Shown here: piece after piece, positions 55,700-64,000 of the stretch
How positions within the stretch are numbered: the stretch's first letter is position 1
Layout: each line of letters opens with the position of its first letter
NCBI RefSeq assembly: GCF_001540865.1
Contig: NC_033628.1
Coordinates: 4,388,831 to 4,452,830, forward strand
Source: Ananas comosus
Lineage: Eukaryota; Streptophyta; Magnoliopsida; Poales; Bromeliaceae
DNA: 64,000 nucleotides
Reading direction: 5' to 3'
Notes under the pieces: generated by a model
Database searches by the model: none
What the model was told of the DNA's origin: nothing
Seen by the model: only the letters and a program-made list of their open reading frames with translations
Position numbers and translations under genes: made by a program

Positions 55700-57410
55700 A
55701 TGTCTTTGGTTCCTCCTCTTCCTTCTCATCCATCTCTTGACTATACTATACTCAAACCTTTCGTTGACTTAGATCCATCTAGATTCATATTAGGTTCTTC
55801 TCTTATAGATGCACCATCTCTTACTGACTCCCCTTTCTCTGATGAGGGACTTCCTTTTAAAAGGATTATTGACTCCACTCTTGGTACTCATCAGCTTCAA
55901 CAGGAAAGAGTCTCAAAACTTGGCCAAGCATCTCCGAAGCATATTTAGCCTGGTTAGATAGAGTAGAACCCGTTTTTGGCGCCTTCTGACGGGAAATCGG
56001 CATTTATGAAGCAATTCAATTATCTCGGCACCCTCCTATAGCCGATAATCTTCTTCTAGCCGCCGCTCTTTGTTTATGGTCCCATGTTTCTAATGTTTTT
56101 CTTTTCAAAAGAGGGCCTCTTACCCCTACTCTTTTTGATGTGGCCGCCATTGTTGGCTTACGCCCCTCATGGCGTTACTCTCTCTATGGCCTACAATCCT
56201 GATGGTGTGTCTGATTTTGAGGCACACCTTGATCTAAATGACTTGGCTTATTCTAAATTTTTTCGAAAGTTTGCAGGTGAATCCCCTGCCCCGGTTACCA
56301 GGAAGGAACACACGGCGTTCCTTCTATACTGGTTGTGCCACAATCTTTTCTGCACTCGTTCGCAGAAAATTAACCGAGATTTTCTTCCGATCGCCGTTGG
56401 TTTATCTAACGGCGACAAATTGGCCTTGGGGCCATATTTCCTTGCTTTCGTTTACAGGGAAGTTTTTGATTCTATTAAGCCACTACCTTCCGGTGATGGC
56501 ATTGCCATCAGCTCTGGGTGTGGCGTTTTTTGGTTTCTGCAAATGTTTCTTCAATTCTATATTCCTGCTTTATGCCAAACCCTCTGATTTTCTTACTTAT
56601 TTCAAGACTTTTTATGAGCCAGCCTCTGATTCAGTTATTTCTTGGGCTCCATTCGTTGATCATCTCACCGGCCCCTCTTGGTTCCTCGCTTGGTTTGAAG
56701 CCATTCAGGGCGAGCTTTCTTCTTCTCGGGCCGGTGAACATTCAGACGTATGGTATTCGTATCTAGCCCCCCGGGACCTTCATGTGGGGCATAAATCACG
56801 TTCGAAACTACTGCCGAGTACTGAGGTTTATTCTCCTCAGTATGTGGCACGGCAATTTGGGTTCGTTCAGCCAGTCCCGGCCTCTTCTAAATTTTTTACG
56901 GCCAACACAGCGGATCATCGTCCTCCCACTAAGAGCATATTTGAAGCTGACAAGCTTTCAGCTATGGGGAATCGTCTCAGACGCTTCTTCCAGCTAGCAA
57001 GCTTCCGTCCGAATTATACAGGGGTAGCCCTTGCCGACTATGCTACCACGTGGGATCAGTTTACCGACCGCTCCTATGATCTTTCTCTGCCTCGAGCACT
57101 CCGCAAAATCATCCATCCATTTGGTTAGTCATCTAATATTTATTTATAATTTCCTTCTAATATGGCTGTAATTTATTTTTTATTTTGTACACAGCTGCTA
57201 CTCCGAGCAGAAGTTCTCCAACCAAGGTTGAGTCTTCACCAGAAACTATTTCTGATGCTCCGCCATCTTCCTCGGTAAAATATCATTTCCCTACTCATTT
57301 TAATCACAATCCTTTTCTCCACTCATCATTTTTGTTTATTTCTGTTTTCAGTCGATTCCTGCTTTTCCATCGGTCTCAGCTTCAGACAAAAGACCGATTG
57401 AAGTTGCTCA
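55700..57410 (+). pseudogene. Plant mobile domain (PMD, aminotransferase-like) pseudogene, 5' part
   Basis: The ATG at 55700 opens an N-terminus without a recognised domain; a frameshift before 55915 leads into the PMD: SEAYLAWLDRVEPVFGAF, then a TGA at about 56008, REIGIYEAIQLSRHPPIADN, KRGPLTPTLFDVAAIVGLRP, a frameshift near 56165, SDFEAHLDLNDLAYSKFF and TAFLLYWLCHNLFC, and another near 56575 into FLTYFKTFYEPASDSVISW. The domain ends at about 57123. Introns are likely at 57124-57194 and 57275-57351. PMD occurs in the MAIN/MAIL nuclear proteins and in some transposons; which of these this was cannot be told. The gene is broken by these lesions and by the retrotransposon at 57411. Confidence 0.75.
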
Positions 57411-57696
57411 TGTTAGGTCCTATGTGTTGGCAAGTTTCGTGGGTCGAGTCGGAGTCTTGAAGAAGTTCGGAGCGGAGTATTGAAAATCGAAGAATCCAAG
57501 ACTTCGAAGAATCGGAAAGGACGCAAAACACGCAAAACTTGAATCACGATGCGTAGGTAAGTTTTAAATCTTGTTTATGGTGATTCATACTTAATTATAG
57601 ATCTTAGAATCATGTTTTCAAGTTGTAATTGATTAGAAAGTTTCTAAGAGTTTGTAAAATCCAAAACAATGCATTTTCAGCGAAAATTGCATTGCT

Positions 57697-57793
57697 GTAC
57701 CGGTACAAGGGTTTTCTGTCCAGGGTACAGCCATCAACGTTGCGCAGAAAGTTTGATGGTTGTTCCGGTACAAGCTTCATGCTGTACCGGTAC
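57697..57793. promoter_or_regulatory. GTACCGGTAC palindromes upstream of the 5' LTR TATA box
   Basis: Perfect palindromes at 57697-57706 and 57784-57793, plus GTTCCGGTAC half-variants between and after them. The cluster ends about 160 bases before the TATA box. The 3' LTR has the same set about 62503-62600. Confidence 0.6.
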
Positions 57794-57951
57794 AAGCCCT
57801 GTTCCGGAACAAGCTGAAGCTATCCAGGGTACAGGAGCTTCGCAGAAAAATCTTCCGTCATGGTGTACCCTGGACAACATTCCTTGTTCCGGTACAAGGT
57901 GCTGTTTTTGGAAAGAAACTTTCTAATTCGACTCCAATTGATTCTAAAGTC

Positions 57952-57959
57952 TATAAATA
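57952..57959 (+). promoter_or_regulatory. TATA box of the Sirevirus-like LTR
   Basis: TATAAATA in the context GTCTATAAATAAGC, about 540 bases into the LTR. The 3' LTR has the same site at 62758-62765. Confidence 0.65.
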
Positions 57960-58198
57960 AGCTATTGGGCTTCTCTAACACATCAAGCATCATAAGAATA
58001 CATGTTTGAGAAACCCTAGAGGCTCGGATTTCATTCTAAACCTATTTTCTACAAATTAGCCTCTTTAGATCAAATCGAGATATCGTTTCGCATTCTCTAT
58101 ATGTCGATTTGATCTCCGCTTCGCTTGGAGTTCTATTCCCTGGTTTTCTACGATACTCCAAAGCGAAGGATCACCATATTCATGATATTCTTCATGGT

Positions 58199-58340
58199 GG
58201 CGTCGTGGATTCGGCGTATTTGACGGCGGTTCGTGGATTCGGATCGTGGGCTCGTGGATTCGAGTGGCGTCGTGGATTCGGCGTGATTGAAGCTTCGTGG
58301 ATTCGAAGTGGAGGCGTTCGTGGATTCGGACGTGAGGGCG
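58199..58340 (+). repeat. CGTGGATTCG short repeats in the LTR
   Basis: The word CGTGGATTCG occurs about seven times in 140 bases with variable spacers. The same array is in the solo LTR near 24430-24570 and, longer, in the 3' LTR near 63008-63160. Confidence 0.8.
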
Positions 58341-58633
58341 TGGACAACCCGGAGGGTAGCGCGAAGATTCATAGGAGGTTAAGAGAGGTTGAGTCCGTGG
58401 AGTCGGTAATCACCTTGTAATCTTTTCTCTTAGTGAATTATTTTTTCGCGTGTTGGTCCCGTGGGTTTTTCTCCAAGTTGGAGTTTTCCCACGTAAATCT
58501 CGGTGTGCTTTTTATTTTCCGCATTTATTTTTATTGCATCGAGATTTGTGGTTTTTGGCCGTTCACCTATTCACCCCCCTCTAGGTGATAGATACAATCT
58601 AGATAGATCCTTGGGCTCCTCAAAACTTTCAAT

Positions 58634-58645
58634 TGGTATCAGAGC
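58634..58645 (+). other. Primer binding site of Sirevirus-like element
   Basis: TGGTATCAGAGC, complementary to the 3' end of initiator tRNA-Met, two bases after the 5' LTR end. Confidence 0.93.
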
Positions 58646-58669
58646 GGGATCTAGATAAATTGTTATCTA

Positions 58670-60667
58670 ATGGCCGAAGGTGGTAACATTAATCGACCTC
58701 CGCTCTTCGACGGCACGAATTATGCCTATTGGAAAGTTCGCATGAGAGCTTTTCTAATTGCTATCGATGAGCGGGTTTGGCAATCTATTGAATTTGGGTG
58801 GAAACATCCGATAGAAAAGGTCGATAATGTTGAAAAGCCAAAACCACGGAACAAGTGGACGAAAGAAGAAAACGAGTCATCTTCGTTTAACGGCAAGGGC
58901 ATAAACTCTTTATTTAATGCATTGTCTCAAACGGAGTTTACTCGTGTTTCGGCATGCGAAACGGCAAAAGAAATTTGGGATACTCTACAAGTTACGCATG
59001 AAGGAACAAGCTTAGTAAAGGTCCAAAAATTGCAAATGCTAACTAGCAAGTTTGATTCAATTTCTATGGACGAAAATGAGACCTTTACCGAGTACTATAC
59101 ACGTCTACAAGATGTTGTGAACACATGTGCTAACTTGGGAGAGAAAATCCCGGATTCAAAGGTTGTTAGGAAAATCCTTCGCACTCTTCCGGAACGTTTT
59201 CGGGCTAAAGTAGCCGCGATCGAAACGGTCAAACATCCGGACGAGATGAAAGTAGAAGAATTAGTAGGAGCTTTGCAAACGTATGAGATGACTTTTCCTA
59301 CTAATCAATCTTCTTCCAAGTCTTTCTCTAAAAGCACAGGGGTTGCATTGAAATCTACAAAGGAGAAGGACGAAGACTCGAGTTCCGACGATGAGTTATC
59401 AATTGCGGATTTTGAACATCAATTAGCGCTCCTCACGAAGAAGTTTCGTCGAAATTTCCGGAACAAGAATAGATTGGACAAGGCTTCATCGTCTAAGCGA
59501 CAATCTTTGTCTAAATCATCTTCATCTTCAAAGTCTAAGGATAAAAACCGTGCAAAGTCTTCAAAGGAAAAGGATGAATTTGAAGGAGAGATCCAATGCT
59601 ACAAATGTAAAGGTTTTGGCCACATTGCGACGGATTGTCCTTCAAAGAAGACGTATAGACAAAAGGCTATGCAAGCAAAGACGTGGGATGATTCAACATC
59701 AAGTGAATCATCGTCAAGTGACGAAGAAAAGAATGATCAAATTGCCTTATTTGCTAATACTCCTTCGTCGAATGTTGTGTGTTTATCCTCTTTTGCTACT
59801 AACTCCAATATTTCTCTTTCTTCACATGATTCATCGAGCAACAATGGCGAAAGTGAGGAGGAATCAAACGACGACGACATAGCGGAAGCGTACAATCAAC
59901 TTCTCATTGAATCAAAGAAGATGGCTAAACTCAACAAGAAGTTGAGACGTCGTTTGTTGGAACTTGAGGAGGAAAACAACAACGTAAAGAATTTGAATAA
60001 GGTTCTTGAGGAGGAAAGGGATTCAAGCTTGAAGATTAATTCGGACCTCCAAGAGAAGCTTAGTGATGCGGAATCAACGATCAAATCTTCTAACGACAAG
60101 ATTGGATTTTTGGAGCATCAATTTCATGAATCGCACAAGTCCAATCAAGTCTTGACCAATCAAGTTCGTCAACTCCAATCCGATCTTCAACAATTTTCTT
60201 CGGGATCAAAGAAGTTGGACAAAATGCTTGGATTGGGTCAAACGAGCAAATTGGGCCTTGGATATGAACGGACATATGTTGAGAAGGATCAAACGGCGAC
60301 ATCTAAAGTCTCAACAACTTCAAAAGGCAAAGTGTGTCATCGATGTGGCATCGAAGGACACATCAAAAGGAATTGCCCAAACAAAAATGGCAAGTCACAA
60401 TCGGCAAATTCAAAACATCCATCGGCGTCATCTACTATTCGACATCCCCCACGGAATCAAAAGCAAAATAATTTAAGTCGAGTGCCTCAAAAGAATCGGA
60501 CTTCTAAGCCTAAACGCCAAGTTCTACCTAAGCCTCAAGCGAAGAAAACACCAACGATTGATCAAAAATCTAAGCAAACGGCACCAAACGTCGACAAGCC
60601 GAGAAAACCAAAGATCCGACAAGTTTGGATCCGGAAAGGTGATATCTTTCCTTGCTCCTCGTCTTAG
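58670..60667 (+). CDS. Gag polyprotein of Sirevirus-like element (intact)
   Basis: Open frame of 665 codons, starting 24 bases after the primer site. The N-terminal third is a copia-type gag (FDGTNYAYWKVRMRAFL, KEIWDTLQVTHEGTSLV, KFDSISMDENETFTEYYTRL). A Ser/Lys-rich linker follows, then a CCHC knuckle CYKCKGFGHIATDC near residue 310, an acidic Ser-rich stretch, a coiled coil at about residues 410-510, a second knuckle CHRCGIEGHIKRNC near residue 555 and a basic tail. Gag forms the virus-like particle and packages RNA. Two spaced knuckles, a coiled coil and a length over 600 residues are like Sirevirus gags. No stop or frameshift is present, unlike nearly every other element here. No protease, integrase or RT follows. 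Confidence 0.9.
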   Translation: MAEGGNINRPPLFDGTNYAYWKVRMRAFLIAIDERVWQSIEFGWKHPIEKVDNVEKPKPRNKWTKEENESSSFNGKGINSLFNALSQTEFTRVSACETAKEIWDTLQVTHEGTSLVKVQKLQMLTSKFDSISMDENETFTEYYTRLQDVVNTCANLGEKIPDSKVVRKILRTLPERFRAKVAAIETVKHPDEMKVEELVGALQTYEMTFPTNQSSSKSFSKSTGVALKSTKEKDEDSSSDDELSIADFEHQLALLTKKFRRNFRNKNRLDKASSSKRQSLSKSSSSSKSKDKNRAKSSKEKDEFEGEIQCYKCKGFGHIATDCPSKKTYRQKAMQAKTWDDSTSSESSSSDEEKNDQIALFANTPSSNVVCLSSFATNSNISLSSHDSSSNNGESEEESNDDDIAEAYNQLLIESKKMAKLNKKLRRRLLELEEENNNVKNLNKVLEEERDSSLKINSDLQEKLSDAESTIKSSNDKIGFLEHQFHESHKSNQVLTNQVRQLQSDLQQFSSGSKKLDKMLGLGQTSKLGLGYERTYVEKDQTATSKVSTTSKGKVCHRCGIEGHIKRNCPNKNGKSQSANSKHPSASSTIRHPPRNQKQNNLSRVPQKNRTSKPKRQVLPKPQAKKTPTIDQKSKQTAPNVDKPRKPKIRQVWIRKGDIFPCSSS

Positions 60668-62204
60668 TCATTTTTGATCTTTAGTGTAATGCTTTGATTG
60701 GTGCTTGTTGTTTAATTTTATTCATTGCATTACATGTTTGAATGATTTTTGGTGCATTGAATTTTTGTTTATTTAAAAATCTTTTTGAGGAAGAGGTGTT
60801 TGGAAAATTCAAATCTTTGAGAAAGGAGATGATTGAGAATCGTTTTTGGAGAGAAAGTTTTTTTTAAAAAAGAATTGGTTAAACGGGTTTAATCTTCACA
60901 ATCATATTAAGGTAAATTCATATTAATTATCGTCTTTACTCCACTATTTATTATTTTGACGATAATTTATTATATGATTTCTTATTGCATAAATTCATCA
61001 AAATTTTGAAATCAAATTTGATTTTTTGGTGATTAATTCATCTTGGTTGTGAGTGTTGGATATGATGAATGGATATTCTCTAATTGACTAAAATTCGTCA
61101 AAATTATTTTCAATTGTGAGATTGTCTAATTTAGGGGGAGTTTGAAATTGTTTAAAAATAAAAAAAAAGAGAAAAAGAAACTCCTATGTTTAAAAGATGT
61201 GGAAAGAGTTACATCCAAAAGGAGTGTGAAAACTACCACCACATGTAGGAAAGAGCTACCACCCCGGTCGTCCGGCAAGTGTGTGAAGCTACCACATGGA
61301 ATTTAATTGAAAAAGCCGAAAAAGGTTGAAAAAAAATAAATATAAGTATATTAGAATTTTCGGAGTTATAAGGTGGTAAGTTGAAAAGATGCTCAAAGAG
61401 CCACCCCCGGTGCCATATTAGTTAAATCTCTATTTTGAACGTGTTACGACAAATTGGTGTCAATTTTTGTTGAATTTCTAAAAATCATTTTTCATCAACT
61501 TACATCTTGATGGTTTTGAATCATTAAATTATTTTTGATAATGAAATTTTGATGTTTTGATGTATTTTGAAATTTTATAATATCTTATTGTCATTATAAT
61601 GATTCTTGGAGTAAAAGCCTTAATTTATTTGAAATTAATTTAATTTGATGGATTTTTAAAGCAAATTTTTTGAAATCTGAGATCGTTCATCGAGCTTAGT
61701 CTCTCTCTTTCTCTACATTTGCATTTTAGGATGATGTTTTAGTTTCAGTTCTGCTTGTTTTTTTTTTGGCCTGTAACTATGACTTGACTATGCTTACATT
61801 TTTCTAGTATGTTTTCTCTCTCTATTTGATTTCTTTTGGCAATTTTTGACAAAAAGGGGGAGAGCGTAGATGAAGGGGGAGAGCATGGATGAACAGGCAG
61901 TGAACTAAGCAGAGGATGATGAGTTCAAGAACAAAGGGGGAGATGTGAACAAAAGGGGAGAAGGTATAAGAATTTAGTGCTAATCATTTTTTGAATGAAT
62001 TGTTTTGCAGGAAATCAAGACTTCAAGACTCCTAGTAGCGTTTAAGTCATAGAGTCTGTTTTAGGAGTTTTTGATGTAATTTTGAGTTTTAAATTGTATT
62101 TGGATTACACGCGAGGGGTTCGATGTTTTGGTGATGACATTGAACTTCGTTTTTTCATTAAATTGTAATTTGTGAGTTTGTGTGTGTTTTGTCACGAAAT
62201 TGCC
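60668..62204 (+). other. Pol-free internal region of the Sirevirus-like element
   Basis: AT-rich, with no frame resembling protease, integrase, RT or RNase H on either strand. Near 61195-61420 short repeated phrases such as GAGCTACCACC and GAGTTACATCC occur. Polypurine tracts cluster at 61851-61963. Confidence 0.7.
61851..61963 (+). other. Cluster of extra polypurine tracts
   Basis: AAAAAGGGGGAGAG (61851), AAGGGGGAGAG (61873), AAAGGGGGAGA (61933) and AAAAGGGGAGAAG (61951) lie within 113 bases, about 250 bases before the terminal tract. Several such tracts before the 3' LTR are a known Sirevirus trait. Confidence 0.75.
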
Positions 62205-62215
62205 AAAGGGGGAGA
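62205..62215 (+). other. Terminal polypurine tract
   Basis: AAAGGGGGAGA lies one base before the 3' LTR start TGTTAGG (62217). It is the expected plus-strand primer. Confidence 0.88.
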
Positions 62216-62216
62216 T

Positions 62217-63467
62217 TGTTAGGTCCTATGTGTTGGCAAGTTTCGTGGGTCGAGTCGGAGTCTTGAAGAAGTTCGGAGCGGAGTATTGAAAATCGAAGAA
62301 TCCAAGACTTCGAAGAATCGGAAAGGACGCAAAACACGTAAAACATGAATCACGATGCGTAGGTAAGCTTTAAATCTTGTTTATGGTGATTCATACTTAA
62401 TTATAGATCTTAGAATCATGTTTTCAAGTTGTAATTGATTAGAAAGTTTCTAAGAGTTTGTAAAATCCAAAACAATGCATTTTCAGCGAAAATTGCATTG
62501 CTGTACCGGTACAAGGGTTTTCTGTCCAGGGTACAGCCATCAACGTTGCGCAGAAAGTTTGATGGTTGTTCCGGTACAAGCTTCATGCTGTACCGGTACA
62601 AGCCCTGTTCCGGAACAAGCTGAAGCTATCCAGGGTACAGGAGCTTCGCAGAAAAATCTTCCGTCATGGTGTACCCTGGACAACATTCCTTGTTCCGGTA
62701 CAAGGTGCTGTTTTTGGAAAGAAACTTTCTAATTCGACTCCAATTGATTCTAAAGTCTATAAATAAGCTATTGGGCTTCTCTAACACATCAAGCATCATA
62801 AGAATACATGTTTGAGAAACCCTAGAGGCTCGGATTTCATCTTAAACCTATTTTCTACAAAAAGCCTCTTTTAGATCAAATCGAGATATTGAAATTTGAT
62901 ATTAATATGTCGATTTGATCTCCGCTTCGCTTGGAGTTCTATTCCCTGGTTTTCTACGATACTCCTAAGCGAAGGATCACCATACACATGATGCTCTTCA
63001 TGAACGGCGTCGTGGATTCGGCGTGAACGAAGACGGTTCGTGGATTCGGATCGTGAGCTCGTGGATTCGAGTGGGCGTCGTGGATTCGACGTGATCGAGG
63101 CTTCGTGGATTCGAAGTGGTGACGTTTCGTGGATTCGGGACGTGGCGTTCGTGGATTCGGACGTGGGGCGTGGACAACCCGTTGGTGTGCGCGAGATCCG
63201 GAGAAGATAGAAGAGAGGTTTGAGTCCGTGGATTCGGTAAATCACCTTGTAATCTTTTATTCTTAGTGGATTGTTATCGCGTGTTGGTCCCGTGGGTTTT
63301 TTACTCCGAGTTTGGAGTTTTCCCACGTAAATCTCGGTGTGTTTTTTATTTTCTGCATTTATTTTTATTGCATCGAGATTTGTGGTTTTTTGGCCGTTCA
63401 CCTATTCACCCCCCCTCTAGGTGATAAATACAATCTAGATAGATCCTTGGGCTACTCAAAACTTTCA
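62217..63467 (+). repeat. 3' LTR of Sirevirus-like element (1,251 bp)
   Basis: TG...CA ends. It is nearly identical to the 5' LTR for the first 640 bases (a handful of substitutions), but in the last 600 bases it differs by indels and many substitutions, including the region 62885-62910 and the CGTGGATTCG array. Confidence 0.88.
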
Positions 63468-63472
63468 GTTCA

Positions 63473-64000
63473 AGTCACTCCCCGCCGCCTTCTAAACGGC
63501 GTAAGTCAATTGTTAAAAGAAAATTTCAACAAAACGAAAGTACCCCTTCGGCTGAAACCACTAAAGACAGAGCCGAAGATGTTCCTTCGGCTGACATTCC
63601 ATCCAAAGAAACTACTACACCCTCTTTGGCTACCTCTGTTCCAACCGAAACGATTGATATCGGGGTAAGCCAAATTAATTAGTTGTACGAAAAGAACATT
63701 TCTTAATTATTTATTATTCTGTTTTAAACTACAGTCTTCTCCTGAACGAGCCCCTTTTGCTCATTATTCGAAGATGCAGATGGAACGGCAGCTTCGCAGT
63801 GAAGCCCGTCTCGAGAAAAAGAGAGGGATGGAAAAGAAGAAGAAATCGGTTGAAACGGCGAGCACGACACCGTTACCCAGTGAGGTTGCATCACCTCTTT
63901 CTGCTCCTACCCCGACATCAACTACAGAGGATGAACAAATAAACATACCTCTCGGGCGAACTTCCGAAGACAAAAGTACTATTCCTCCCCGCTCGCCCCA
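63473..64000 (+). pseudogene. PMD pseudogene, 3' part (continues past the window)
   Basis: After the retrotransposon an exon-like stretch (to 63664) reads SPPPSKRRKSI and a Ser/Thr/Glu-rich tail, then GTAAGC...ACAG marks an intron at 63665-63734. The next exon, from 63735, opens with SSPERAPFAHYSKMQMERQL and a Lys-rich helix and stays open to the window end. The phase across the insertion does not match the upstream exon simply, so bases were lost or a frameshift occurred. Low-complexity C-terminal tails with Lys-rich helices are common after a PMD. Confidence 0.6.

Larger units (their letters stand above)
57411..58631 (+). repeat. 5' LTR of Sirevirus-like element (1,221 bp)
   Basis: TG...CA ends. 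U3 holds GTACCGGTAC palindromes at 57697 and 57784 with related TTCCGGTAC copies, then TATAAATA at 57952-57959. The 3' third has repeated CGTGGATTCG units. The first 640 bases match the 3' LTR closely, while the rest is closer to the solo LTR at 23758-24863. Confidence 0.88.
57411..63467 (+). mobile_element. Sirevirus-like gag-only LTR element (6,057 bp)
   Basis: LTRs 57411-58631 and 62217-63467 both start TGTTAGGTCC and end ACTTTCA. Flanks GCTCA (57406-57410) and GTTCA (63468-63472) are a 5-bp duplication with one transition. It has a tRNA-Met primer site directly after the 5' LTR, an intact 665-residue gag (58670-60667), about 1.5 kb without pol, several polypurine tracts and a 3' LTR. Multiple polypurine tracts, LTR palindromes and gag type resemble Sireviruses (copia). 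A complete element with only gag fits the non-autonomous class called TR-GAG. It inserted into the PMD pseudogene. Confidence 0.85.

Overview
This window is nuclear DNA from a flowering plant and is built almost entirely of transposable elements. Evidence: Ty3/gypsy chromovirus (Tekay/Del-type) and Ty1/copia remnants with plant initiator-tRNA-Met primer sites, a PIF/Harbinger element with introns, hAT-type short elements, telobox-like AAACCCTAA motifs in LTR leaders, and a plant mobile domain (PMD) pseudogene. I cannot name the species. No rRNA or tRNA gene, CRISPR array or organellar sequence was seen. Single Ns at 1324, 40495, 45814 and 50681; the last three sit at structural oddities.

Layout. 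1-4966: AT-rich DNA with two hAT-type non-autonomous elements (487-1805 and 3342-3950, both with perfect 8-bp target duplications) and three minisatellites. 4967-14305: a 5'-truncated Tekay-type element whose pol has three in-frame stops; its 3' LTR is split by a 4.3-kb minus-strand LTR-like insertion (8538-12820). 14600-20252: a PIF/Harbinger transposon with two apparently intact genes (Myb/SANT-like protein and DDE transposase), inserted in a degenerate periodic repeat. 22394-27508: a second copy of the giant LTR-like unit, carrying a nested solo LTR (23758-24863). 29994-42914: a complete but decayed minus-strand Tekay-type element with matching target duplications, its 5' LTR split by a third giant unit (36413-41062). 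45815-53317: two broken minus-strand copia elements, the second split by a 591-bp solo LTR. 55700-64000: a PMD pseudogene split by a Sirevirus-like element (57411-63467) that keeps an intact 665-residue gag and no pol.

How it fits together. The insertion order can be read from nesting and from 5-bp duplications. The possibly competent genes are the two Harbinger genes, which normally act together (ORF1 plus transposase), and the Sirevirus-like gag, which would need reverse transcriptase and integrase from a relative. Most other coding stretches carry stops or frameshifts, and most of the identifiable stops are reachable by one C-to-T or G-to-A change.

Most unusual signals: (1) clusters of the palindrome GTACCGGTAC in LTRs of three otherwise different families, just upstream of the TATA box in two of them; (2) a hairpin kept in all three giant LTR units, with a paired change in one copy; (3) arrays of W-box-containing dyads in the same units; (4) the gag-only element with multiple polypurine tracts and mosaic LTRs.
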